From NCBI GenBank assembly GCA_002497075.1, contig DAML01000034.1, positions 1 through 28,186 of the forward strand: DNA of 28,186 nt. Reading direction: 5' to 3'. Source of the stretch: Methanomassiliicoccaceae archaeon UBA472. GTDB lineage: Archaea; Thermoplasmatota; Thermoplasmata; Methanomassiliicoccales; UBA472. The notes under the pieces were generated by a model, which saw nothing but the letters and a program-made list of their open reading frames with translations, did no database searches and had not been told where the DNA came from. A program made the translations under genes and the position numbers. Below are positions 7,403-15,594 of this stretch, piece by piece; within the stretch, counting starts at the first letter, position 1, and every line of letters begins with the position of its first letter.

Positions 7403-9361
7403 ATGGAAGCGAACGCTAGCGGCGAGGCCGCATTATCAACCATGTTCAATGCCAAGTTCGAAGCCCACCGGGGTATGGCCGCGGAGCTTGAGGCGATGCG
7501 CATCCCTGACCTGCGGGTGGTGGCCGGGAAGGGGGAGATCGAGCTTTATTGCAGGGACCAGGCCGACGTCCCCCAGATGCTCAAGGACGTTCTCATACGG
7601 TACGTCCCGGACGTGGTGGCGCAGCCTTTCACCCCGGAAGCTACGGTGGCGGCCCTGGAATTCGCCAAGGCCCGCGGGCTGCCGGTGGTCCCACGCGGAT
7701 CTGGGTCATCTCCCTTCGGCGGCTCCATCCCGGTGAACGGAGGGATGGTCCTGGACGCCGGCAATCTGGACCGGGTGCTGTCCGTGGACAAGGACAAGAA
7801 ACTGGTCAAGGTGCGGGGCGGATGCCGCTGGGCGGACGTGGATAACGCCGCCTCGAAGCACGGTCTGCGTCTAATCACCTGCCCTTCCAGCCGCTTCTCC
7901 ACCGTGGCCGGTTGGATCTGCGGCGGAGGCTACGGGGTCGGCTCCCTGGGAGGAGGGCATCTGAGCCAGATGGTCACCTCGGCAAAGATAGCGACCGACC
8001 GTGGCGTTATGGAGTTGCGACCGCCCCAGGAGGAGTTCTGGGCGCTCTTCGGCAGCGAAGGGCAGCTGGGGATAGTCACCGAAGTAACGTTGAGGGTAAA
8101 GGACATCGATGTCAATTCAAAACCTCACCTGTTGATCTTCCAGGAGCTGGACCAGGCCGTGGAGATGGCAGAGAGATTGCGCCGTATGGACCCTCTACCG
8201 GAGGACCTCATCTACTTCTCACCTGGCAAATTGAAGTACGCCAACCGGCTGCTGCACGGAGAGCACTTCGGTCAAGGTCATGCCTTATTGGTAACGTCCA
8301 CCAACGCCGTTTCGGAAAAAGCGATCGGCGATCTGCTGAGGACCATGGGCGTCATCGAGGAGAAGGAATACCAGGCCCGCCTGCTGGCGCACGAACGGTA
8401 CTTCCCGATGAAGCTCCGGCGGCTGGGACCGGGCATGCTGGGAGCGGAAGTGCTGGCCCCGATGAACAAGTTGAAGTCCATTCTGCACCGGGCCGAGGAC
8501 CTCTGCCAGGAGTTCGCTCTGGACCCCTTGCTGGAGGTGCACTTCCTTCAAGGACCGGATTCGCTGCTGCTCTGCTACTATCTTACGGACCAGGTGAATC
8601 AATCCCTGTACACCCTGGACGCCGCTAAGTCCATGGTCGTCACCTCATCATTGATCGGGCTGGGCGCCAGACCTTACTCGCTGGGTGTCTGGAACAACTC
8701 CTTCGCCGACCACTGGCCGAAGGATGAGATGGAACGACTGAGGAAGGCCAAGGACAAGCTGGACCCCTCCGGCATAATGAACCCGGGCAAGTATTTCGCC
8801 CTGAAGGGACGGATGTTCGGCGGAGCGGGAATGGTGTTCAGTCCGCTCGGTTCCGGAACTGGCTTCCGGACGATGGCCCAGCTGCACGCGCCTTTAGGCG
8901 TTTTGTTCCGCTCTCTGTCGACCGTTTCCAGCAAGGCCATGGGCCCCCGGAAGCGCGATGCGTTGATCGACATGGCGAACCAGTGCGCGATGTGCGGCGC
9001 CTGCGTGAGCGTCTGCCCTGCTTACGCATTGACCAATGATGAACGGGTGACCGCCAGAGGCAAGCTGCTCACCGCCAAGGCCCTGGCCGAAGGAAAGGAG
9101 ATCACCAGGGAGCACGCGCATCGGACGTTCCTGTGCATGAGGTGCAAGGCCTGCGAACAGGTTTGCCAATCCAAGCTGGAGCTGATGACCGCGTACGAGG
9201 ACCTCGAGGGCCGCCTGGAGAAGGTGCATGGCAAGGACGTCGCGGAGATCGAGCGTTTCGTGCGTATGGCCGAAATGAGCCCGCGCTACGAGGAGCTGGT
9301 GGCCAGGGGATTGGTGCTAGGAGCGCCCAAGAACGGCATGGGAGGCGAGCGCGATGTATGA
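7403..9361 (+). CDS. GlcD-like FAD oxidoreductase with C-terminal 2[4Fe-4S] ferredoxin domain
   Basis: 652 residues. Residues about 70-235 form a PCMH-type FAD-binding domain: PVVPRGSGSSPFGGSIP (95-111), STVAGWICGGGYGVGSLGGG, then FGSEGQLGIVTEVTLRV. The FAD-oxidase C-terminal domain ends with the usual LDPSGIMNPGKYF (453-465). A ferredoxin-like domain follows with Cys528, 531, 534 and 538 (CAMCGACVSVCP) and Cys578, 581, 584 and 588 (CMRCKACEQVCQ), enough for two 4Fe-4S clusters. The family (GlcD, D-lactate and D-2-hydroxyglutarate dehydrogenases) oxidises hydroxy acids. I see no CCG domains of the GlpC/HdrB type, so electrons probably pass to the ferredoxin domains of the next two gene products. 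It overlaps the next gene by 8 nt. No signal peptide; cytoplasmic. Substrate unknown. Confidence 0.88.
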   Translation: MEANASGEAALSTMFNAKFEAHRGMAAELEAMRIPDLRVVAGKGEIELYCRDQADVPQMLKDVLIRYVPDVVAQPFTPEATVAALEFAKARGLPVVPRGSGSSPFGGSIPVNGGMVLDAGNLDRVLSVDKDKKLVKVRGGCRWADVDNAASKHGLRLITCPSSRFSTVAGWICGGGYGVGSLGGGHLSQMVTSAKIATDRGVMELRPPQEEFWALFGSEGQLGIVTEVTLRVKDIDVNSKPHLLIFQELDQAVEMAERLRRMDPLPEDLIYFSPGKLKYANRLLHGEHFGQGHALLVTSTNAVSEKAIGDLLRTMGVIEEKEYQARLLAHERYFPMKLRRLGPGMLGAEVLAPMNKLKSILHRAEDLCQEFALDPLLEVHFLQGPDSLLLCYYLTDQVNQSLYTLDAAKSMVVTSSLIGLGARPYSLGVWNNSFADHWPKDEMERLRKAKDKLDPSGIMNPGKYFALKGRMFGGAGMVFSPLGSGTGFRTMAQLHAPLGVLFRSLSTVSSKAMGPRKRDALIDMANQCAMCGACVSVCPAYALTNDERVTARGKLLTAKALAEGKEITREHAHRTFLCMRCKACEQVCQSKLELMTAYEDLEGRLEKVHGKDVAEIERFVRMAEMSPRYEELVARGLVLGAPKNGMGGERDV

Positions 9362-10715
9362 GCGCTACCATATCCATGTCGTGCCGACCCTGGGAAGGCA
9401 CCATCCCGTTCCGAAGTTCGTGGTCCGCCGGGCGGACAACTGCATCAACTGCGGGAAATGCGAACGGGCGTGCGTGTACGGAGCGCACAAGCGAGATACG
9501 AACGATCTGCGCAAGATGGCCGAGCCGGACAGCACCCTGTGCAAGAACTGCTTCCGCTGCGTGGTGGAATGCCCGCAGAGAGCGTTATCCATCAAGGTCA
9601 ACGATGAATTCAGAAATCTAGGCAAAGGCGTCTGGACCCCGGTGCGGGTCAGCACCATGTGGAACGAGGCGGAGAACGCCAAGATCCCGGTGCTCGGGGC
9701 CGGTTACCGCGGCAACTTCTCCGGGCCTGGTTACGATGCGATGTGGACAGACATGTCCGAGATCGTCCGGCCCACCAGGGACGGCATCCACGGCCGGGAG
9801 TTCATATCCACCAGCGTGGACATCGGGCGCAAGCCGCCGTTGCTGCGTTTCGATGAGAACGGTTCGCTGCTGACGCAGATGGGGCCGATAGTCGATCTGC
9901 CGGTTCCCTTCCTGCTGGACGTGTCCCGCATTTCCGTCACCGACGCCGCCCTCAAAGGCATGGCCGGGGCGGCCAAGGAACTGGGCACCCTGATGGTGCT
10001 TCCCTTGGATTCCGTGAGCAAACTGAACGGGGAGGCTCCGGCCGAACTGCTGGTGCCGCTGATCTCCAGCGTTCAGGACCTGGAACGCGTTCCGCCCCAG
10101 GCGCGTATGGTGGAGATCTCCCATTCACCGGAATGGAAGAACGTCCTCAAAGAGCTCAAGGAAAAGAGGCCGGGGCTGCTGGTGTCCATCCGCGTTCAAC
10201 CGTCCAAGGAGCTGATGGCCGCGGTCGACGATATGGCCAGGGAGGCGGACGTCCTCCATGTGCTTTTCGCCGAGAGCGGCATGGACCATGACGGACAGTA
10301 CGCCCGGGACACGATGCGCCTGCTGCACCGCCACCTGGTGAAGGTCGGGCTGCGGGACGGCGTCACCGTGATCTCGTCCGGGGGACTGGCCGCCGCGGAG
10401 ATGGTGCCCAAGAGCATCATCTGCGGATCGGACGCGGTGACATTGGAAACTGCATTGCTGGTCGCCCTCGGATGTCATGTCTGCGAAAAATGCGAGGACT
10501 GCCCATCCGACCTGAGGTCGGCGCCGGAGGAGTTCGTGAAGTGCCGGGTGACCAACCTGTGCAGCGCCTGGAGGGACCAGATGCTGGAGATGCTGGGCGC
10601 CATGGGGATACGCGAGGTGCGACGCCTCCGGGGCGAGACCGGCCGTGCGATATTCCAGGAGGACGCGCATCGCGACGCGTTCTCCGACATCACCGGAGGT
10701 GGTAACGTTGAGTGA
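9354..10715 (+). CDS. Ferredoxin-domain protein with degenerate GltB2-like domain
   Basis: 453 residues. An N-terminal 2[4Fe-4S] ferredoxin domain has Cys30, 33, 36, 40 (CINCGKCERAC) and Cys63, 66, 69, 73 (CKNCFRCVVECP). The rest resembles the glutamate-synthase FMN barrel in outline. Near the C-terminus, VTVISSGGLAAAEM...ALLVALGCHVCEKCEDCP lines up with the end of real GltB2 barrels and keeps four Cys (374, 377, 380, 383) where GltB2 has its Fe-S cluster. The catalytic and FMN motifs of the next gene (GGGMSYGS, TGEGG, KPGLGGHL, GGTGAAP) are absent. I infer a structural or electron-transfer partner rather than an active synthase. GGAGG (9341-9345) lies 8 nt before the ATG. It overlaps both neighbours by 8 nt. 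Confidence 0.8.
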   Translation: MYERYHIHVVPTLGRHHPVPKFVVRRADNCINCGKCERACVYGAHKRDTNDLRKMAEPDSTLCKNCFRCVVECPQRALSIKVNDEFRNLGKGVWTPVRVSTMWNEAENAKIPVLGAGYRGNFSGPGYDAMWTDMSEIVRPTRDGIHGREFISTSVDIGRKPPLLRFDENGSLLTQMGPIVDLPVPFLLDVSRISVTDAALKGMAGAAKELGTLMVLPLDSVSKLNGEAPAELLVPLISSVQDLERVPPQARMVEISHSPEWKNVLKELKEKRPGLLVSIRVQPSKELMAAVDDMAREADVLHVLFAESGMDHDGQYARDTMRLLHRHLVKVGLRDGVTVISSGGLAAAEMVPKSIICGSDAVTLETALLVALGCHVCEKCEDCPSDLRSAPEEFVKCRVTNLCSAWRDQMLEMLGAMGIREVRRLRGETGRAIFQEDAHRDAFSDITGGGNVE

Positions 10716-12201
10716 ACAATACGATTGCGTGCCGGAGGCCTCCTGGATCCCGTCCGAGAAGCTGAAGTTCATTAACCGCTACGTGGTGGAGAGGAAGGAC
10801 ACCTGCATCTCCTGCGGGCTCTGCGGATCGTTATGTCCGTACGGAGTTCATCAGAGGATCGAAGGGCACGCCAAGGTGCTGCCTCCATACAGCCAGAGAT
10901 GCATCGGACCGACCTGCGCCAGCAACGATTTCCATTGCGTCTCGCACTGCCCAACGAACTCTTTGAGCGTGCGGGAGAGCGAGACCTTCAGCGCGCTGGG
11001 GGACGTCCGGTGGACCACCGACATGATCCTGGCGACCTGGCATATGGCGGAAACAGGGGAGATGCTGCCCTTGGACCATCCGGGCAATACCGGGAGGGCC
11101 GGGGGAGGTTTCGATCACCTGCATTTCAAGTTAGGCGACGTACCGGAGAAGGTCGATTACGCCGAGTTCAGCACCGCCATCGACCTGAACCGGCGGAAGA
11201 GCGGGGAGAGGAGGCGCATCGCCATACCGGTGTACGGCGGCGGCATGTCCTACGGCTCCGTATCTCTGCATACCATGGTAGCTAGGGCGAAAGCCGCCAA
11301 GGCCTGGGGCACCTACACTTGCACTGGCGAGGGCGGTTACCCGGCGGAGCTGGTGCCCTTCAAGGACAACGTCATAACCCAGATCGCCACCGGTCTATTC
11401 GGCGTAAAGGAGGAGACCATAATGCGCGCTCCCATCGTGGAGTTCAAGTACGCCCAGGGAGCGAAACCCGGGCTGGGCGGCCATCTGCTGGGGGATAAGA
11501 ACACTCCATTGGTGGCAAAGATGAGGGAGGCGGTGCCGAACACCTCGCTGTTCTCGCCCTTCCCCTTCCATTCCGTGTATTCGGTGGAAGATCACAAGAA
11601 GCACCTGGACTGGATATCCTCCATCAACCCGCAGGCGCTGCTCTCCGTGAAGGTCTCCACGCCCAACGACGTGGAGATGGTGGCCATCGGCTCGTACTAC
11701 GCGGGAGCGCACATCGTGCATCTGGACGGCGGGTACGGCGGGACCGGCGCGGCCCCGGAGATAGCCAAGAAGAACATCGCCATGCCGATAGAATACGCCA
11801 TACCCAAGGTGCACAAGTTCCTTACGAACGAGGGCGTGCGGGAGGACGTCACGCTCATCGCCAGCGGCGGCATGCGCACCGCTCTGGACGTAGCCAAGGC
11901 CATAGCCCTGGGAGCGGACGGCGTGGTCATCGGCACCGCGGAGATGGTTGCACTAGGCTGCGTGCGCTGCGGTAACTGCGAGTCCGGACGTGGTTGCCCG
12001 AGAGGCATAGCCACCACCGATCCGGTGCTGTACCTGCAGATGGACACCAACTGGGGAGCGCAGCGGCTGACGAATCTGTTCTCAGCCTGGCGCAAGCAAT
12101 GGTGCCATCTCCTGGCCTCCTTCGGCATGAAGGATATTACGGAACTGAGGGGCAGGACCGACCTGCTCCGCTACGACGCGGGAGAGGAGGTGCGAGCATG
12201 A
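10708..12201 (+). CDS. GltB2-like glutamate-synthase FMN/Fe-S catalytic subunit with N-terminal ferredoxin
   Basis: 497 residues from TTG 10708, set by GGAGGTGG (10695-10702) 5 nt upstream; it overlaps the previous gene by 8 nt. The ferredoxin domain has Cys33, 36, 39, 43 (CISCGLCGSLCP) and Cys65, 70, 77, 81. The GltB2 barrel keeps the family motifs: GGGMSYGSVS (177-186), CTGEGGYPAEL (205-215), AKPGLGGHLLGDK (252-264), SVKVS (313-317), GGYGGTGAAPEIAKK (341-355), ASGGMRTALDVAKAIALGAD (385-404), and Cys418, 421, 424, 430 for an Fe-S cluster (GCVRCGNCESGRGCPRGIAT). In glutamate synthase this subunit reduces the imine of 2-oxoglutarate and ammonia on FMN. Here the amidotransferase gene follows directly (ATGA overlap). 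Substrate specificity is not proven; N-methylglutamate synthase uses a related subunit. Confidence 0.88.
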   Translation: MSEQYDCVPEASWIPSEKLKFINRYVVERKDTCISCGLCGSLCPYGVHQRIEGHAKVLPPYSQRCIGPTCASNDFHCVSHCPTNSLSVRESETFSALGDVRWTTDMILATWHMAETGEMLPLDHPGNTGRAGGGFDHLHFKLGDVPEKVDYAEFSTAIDLNRRKSGERRRIAIPVYGGGMSYGSVSLHTMVARAKAAKAWGTYTCTGEGGYPAELVPFKDNVITQIATGLFGVKEETIMRAPIVEFKYAQGAKPGLGGHLLGDKNTPLVAKMREAVPNTSLFSPFPFHSVYSVEDHKKHLDWISSINPQALLSVKVSTPNDVEMVAIGSYYAGAHIVHLDGGYGGTGAAPEIAKKNIAMPIEYAIPKVHKFLTNEGVREDVTLIASGGMRTALDVAKAIALGADGVVIGTAEMVALGCVRCGNCESGRGCPRGIATTDPVLYLQMDTNWGAQRLTNLFSAWRKQWCHLLASFGMKDITELRGRTDLLRYDAGEEVRA

Positions 12202-14792
12202 CGTTCGATCCAATGAAGTTGATAAAGTCCAGGGAATGGATGCCCGAATGCGCCCCGACCTACAGCCGTCTGCAGACCGAAGCGGAGGGCGGTTGCGGTG
12301 TCGTCGGTCTGGCCGCCTCGGTGGGACTGCCGGGAAAGCACATATTGGGGCCGCTCATCAAGATGCACAACCGCGGCAACGGCAAGGGCGGGGGCATCGC
12401 CGCGGTGGGCCTGGACCATGTGCAGATGAGAGTCCCGAAGGACATCCTGGACGATCACTACCTGGTGCAGGTGGCTTACGTGGACCCGGCGTTCCGGGAG
12501 GAGCTGGAACGGGAGTTCATCGACGTCAGTTACAAGGTGCATACCCGCTATCAAGTTGAGGAAAGCGACGACCCGCTGGTGCTTTCGGCATTGCCTGTTC
12601 GTCCGCCTCAGGTCTGGCGCTATTTCGTTCGAGCCCTACCGGAAAGACTTCAAGAGTTCGTGCAGAAGCGCGGGCTTCAGGAATTGGAAGCTCGGCGGGC
12701 GGAGGACGAGTTCGTCAATCAGACCAGCTTCGCCATCAATCACAAGTACTACGTGCAGAAGGGAATGAAAGCCTTCGTCATGTCCCACGGAAGGGACATG
12801 ATCATCATGAAGGTGGTCGGCTACGCCGAGGACGTCATACTCTTCTATCGTCTGGAGAACATGACCGCTCACGTCTGGATAGGGCATCAGCGCTATCCCA
12901 CCAAGGGCAAGGTCTGGCACCCTGGCGGGGCGCATCCGTTCATGGGCTTGGACGAAGGTTTGGTGCACAACGGCGACTTCGCCAACTATCACTCGGTGAG
13001 CGAGTACCTGGCGCAGAAGAACGTGGTGCCTCTGTTCCTTACCGATACCGAGGTGTCGGTGCTGCTGTTCGACCTGCTGAACCGTACCTACCAGTATCCG
13101 CTGGAGTACATCATAGAGGCGTTGGCACCGACCACGGAACGCGACTTCCATCACCTGCCGGAGGAGAAGAAACCTTTGTACCAGGCCATCCAGCGCACCC
13201 ACATCCACGGATCGCCGGACGGGCCGTGGTTCTTCATCATCGCCCGCAACTGCTTCTACCAGGACAAGTTCCAGCTGATAGGGATAACCGACCCGTCCAT
13301 GCTTAGGCCGCAGGTGTTCGCCCTGGTGGAGGGGGAGGTCCAGATCGGCCTGATAGGTTCGGAGAAGCAGGCCATCGACTCCGCCTTGAGCTCCATAGCG
13401 GAAGAGCATCCCTCGGTGCCCAGACAGGCGGACGTGTACTGGAACGCCCGCGGCGGCAGCCACACTGACGGCGGGGCGTTCGTCTTCACCCTGGAGAAGG
13501 AGGGCGCCCACCGAAAGCTGAGCTGCACCAACAAGTTCTCCGCCCCGGTCCAGCTGGACCTGGATTACGACCGCCAGATGGACGTGGCCCTGGCCGCTCC
13601 GCTGCGGCCTGGCGGGACCGATCTCCTGGTGGAAGCTGGCAACGGCGAGGAGATGTTCCAGAGGTTCCTTTCCGCCCTGCCCGGGATGGACGCCGACGCC
13701 TTCCGCAGCCTGATGCAGGCAACGGTCGCAAGAGCCTCCCGCAGCGATACGGACCTAAGAGAGATGCTAAAGTTCCTGACCCTGGCTATCGACAGACGGT
13801 ATCCAAGCGGCATCATCCGCCGCAGTCGAATTACCGACAAGGCCCTAGAAGCGGTGAACTTGATCCTGCGTTCAATTCCGAAAGCTGGGGCCAACGGCAG
13901 CTCGTTCTGCCTGGTGGACAACCTCGACCGGAACGTTCCATTGGCCCAGGGCACCGACCCGGTCCTAGTGGTGGATTGCCGCGGATTCCCGATGGAAGGG
14001 GAGGAAGGACCGTCCTTCGTCATCCGGGACGGTCATAAGAAAGGATACCACCACGTGATAATGATCGACGCTTGCGGTCAGCGCTTCTTCGGCTGCGGCC
14101 TGGGACCAGGTTCCCAGGGCCTGAAGATAGAGACCTTCGGCACATCCGGCGACTATCTAGCCTCCGGACTGGCCGGAGGGGAGATCGAGGTGCACGGCAA
14201 TGCCCAGGACCAGCTGGGGCAGATCATGGCCTCCGGGAAGCTGGTGGTGCACGGGGACGTCGGCCAGACCTTCATGTACGGAGCGAAGGGCGGCGAGGCC
14301 TACATCATGGGCAACGCCGCCGGCCGGCCGCTGATCAACGCCGTAGGACGTCCGCGGGTGATCATAAACGGCACCTGCCTGGACTACCTGGCGGAATCGT
14401 TCATGGCCGGCGATCCCTTGAACGGAGGAGGCTTCGTGGTGCTGAACGGAATGACCTTCGACCCCTCTGGGAAACCGGTGGACCTGCCCACGCCCTACCC
14501 GGGAGGAAACCTGTTCTCCCTTGCCTCTGGCGGAGCGATATACGTACGTGACCCACTACGCAAGGTCACCGGGGACCAGCTCAACGGGGGACGCTTTGGC
14601 AGGATGACCGAGGAGGATTGGAGGACGATATTACCATTGCTCCAGGAGAACGAGAGGCTGTTCGGGATTTCGGTGGATGGTTTCCTGCTCCAGAAGGATG
14701 GTAAGGAAGCGCGCCCTAGCGAGGTCTACCGTAAGATCGAGCCGTCAACGGCCAAAGGGAAGCCGGAGGATGTCTTGGAAGACGACATCTGA
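12198..14792 (+). CDS. Fused class II glutamine amidotransferase (GltB1-like) and GXGXG (GltB3-like) protein
   Basis: 864 residues; GAGGAGGTG (12184-12192) lies 5 nt before ATG 12198, which overlaps the previous stop as ATGA. The N-terminal half is a class II (Ntn) amidotransferase: the only plausible nucleophile is Cys33 in GGCGVVGLAASVG, followed by GHQRYPTKG (229-237) and HNGDFANYH (257-265). This releases ammonia from glutamine. About residues 430-620 are a linker I do not recognise. Residues about 625-800 form the right-handed beta-helix (GXGXG) domain seen at the end of glutamate-synthase alpha chains and in FwdC: GGEIEVHGNAQDQLG, ASGKLVVHGDVGQ, MYGAKGGEAYIMGNA. In many archaea these are separate genes, GltB1 and GltB3; here they are fused. 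Cys33 would need removal of a 32-residue propeptide to become the N-terminal nucleophile. Confidence 0.88.
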   Translation: MTFDPMKLIKSREWMPECAPTYSRLQTEAEGGCGVVGLAASVGLPGKHILGPLIKMHNRGNGKGGGIAAVGLDHVQMRVPKDILDDHYLVQVAYVDPAFREELEREFIDVSYKVHTRYQVEESDDPLVLSALPVRPPQVWRYFVRALPERLQEFVQKRGLQELEARRAEDEFVNQTSFAINHKYYVQKGMKAFVMSHGRDMIIMKVVGYAEDVILFYRLENMTAHVWIGHQRYPTKGKVWHPGGAHPFMGLDEGLVHNGDFANYHSVSEYLAQKNVVPLFLTDTEVSVLLFDLLNRTYQYPLEYIIEALAPTTERDFHHLPEEKKPLYQAIQRTHIHGSPDGPWFFIIARNCFYQDKFQLIGITDPSMLRPQVFALVEGEVQIGLIGSEKQAIDSALSSIAEEHPSVPRQADVYWNARGGSHTDGGAFVFTLEKEGAHRKLSCTNKFSAPVQLDLDYDRQMDVALAAPLRPGGTDLLVEAGNGEEMFQRFLSALPGMDADAFRSLMQATVARASRSDTDLREMLKFLTLAIDRRYPSGIIRRSRITDKALEAVNLILRSIPKAGANGSSFCLVDNLDRNVPLAQGTDPVLVVDCRGFPMEGEEGPSFVIRDGHKKGYHHVIMIDACGQRFFGCGLGPGSQGLKIETFGTSGDYLASGLAGGEIEVHGNAQDQLGQIMASGKLVVHGDVGQTFMYGAKGGEAYIMGNAAGRPLINAVGRPRVIINGTCLDYLAESFMAGDPLNGGGFVVLNGMTFDPSGKPVDLPTPYPGGNLFSLASGGAIYVRDPLRKVTGDQLNGGRFGRMTEEDWRTILPLLQENERLFGISVDGFLLQKDGKEARPSEVYRKIEPSTAKGKPEDVLEDDI

Positions 14793-14819
14793 GAGAAACC
14801 CTCTTGAACATCCGTTGAC

Positions 14820-15545
14820 ATGATTGTCAGGATGAACGGGGCGGAGGAGCGGGAAGGCCTTATCGACCGGCTGGTGTTCGAGCACATCAGTCCCACGCAG
14901 GCGGCGGTGGAGTTCTTCTACGGGCTGCTGATGGCCATGACCCTCAGCAACACCTTGCGTCTGGCGCTGATAGGCAGCTCCATTGGCGACGTGGTGTTCA
15001 TCGTCTCCGTGGCCATATTCGGCTGCAACCTCGCCTGGGGCATAGCCGACGGGGCGGTGAGCGTGCTGACCTCGCATTTCCAGAACCTGTACTACTACCG
15101 GAAGGTCAAGCAGATCAAGGACGGGGCGGACCACGAGGCGGCGAGGGAGCTGGCCGCGGAGGTACTTTCGGAGGCGCTCACCGAGATCCAGGAGGACATT
15201 CTGGACGAGGACGCTCGCAAACGCATGGCCGACGTGGCGATCCACGCGATAAAACGCAAGGACATCACCAAGCCTGCACTGGGACGGTCGCAGTGGATCA
15301 CCGCGGGATGGTGCGTCGTACTTAACGTCGCCGCGGCCCTGCCTTTCATTGTCTTATACCAAATGGCGTTGTTCCTTGACCTGAACCTGGTCACCCTTGC
15401 CGCCAACGTGGCCGGGGCGGTGCTCCTATTCTTCCTCGGGCGGTTCCTGGACCGTCGGTTAGGCGACGGAACAGGACGGACGGGGCTGGTCATGGTCGGC
15501 CTGGGCATGTTGATGCTGGCGATCATCGTCGCCTTGGGCGGGTGA
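14820..15545 (+). CDS. VIT1/CCC1-like five-helix membrane protein
   Basis: 241 residues. Five hydrophobic segments are predicted at about 28-50, 54-80, 158-182, 188-208 and 218-240. Between helices 2 and 3 lies a charged helical stretch (about 85-155) rich in Glu and Asp, including EVLSEALTEIQEDILDEDA. This 2 + acidic cytoplasmic domain + 3 pattern matches the VIT1/CCC1 family of vacuolar and membrane Fe2+/Mn2+ transporters, in which acidic residues of that domain bind metal. The family call rests on architecture and is moderate. It starts 27 bp after the Fe-S-rich operon and may share its transcript. ATG 14832 is an alternative start; neither has a convincing Shine-Dalgarno site. Confidence 0.6.
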   Translation: MIVRMNGAEEREGLIDRLVFEHISPTQAAVEFFYGLLMAMTLSNTLRLALIGSSIGDVVFIVSVAIFGCNLAWGIADGAVSVLTSHFQNLYYYRKVKQIKDGADHEAARELAAEVLSEALTEIQEDILDEDARKRMADVAIHAIKRKDITKPALGRSQWITAGWCVVLNVAAALPFIVLYQMALFLDLNLVTLAANVAGAVLLFFLGRFLDRRLGDGTGRTGLVMVGLGMLMLAIIVALGG

Positions 15546-15594
15546 GGGGAAGTTATTTGTGCGCGCACGCTAAAGTGATAACGAGGTGCGCAGC

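Noticed and set aside
12636..13511. 291-codon minus-strand open frame opposite the amidotransferase gene
   Set aside because: The plus strand carries a clear class II amidotransferase; the antisense product is His/Val/Leu-rich without motifs.
15560..15569. GTGCGCGCAC perfect 10-bp palindrome before the THUMP gene
   Set aside because: Short alternating GC palindromes are expected by chance at this base composition; no second copy or promoter context supports a site.
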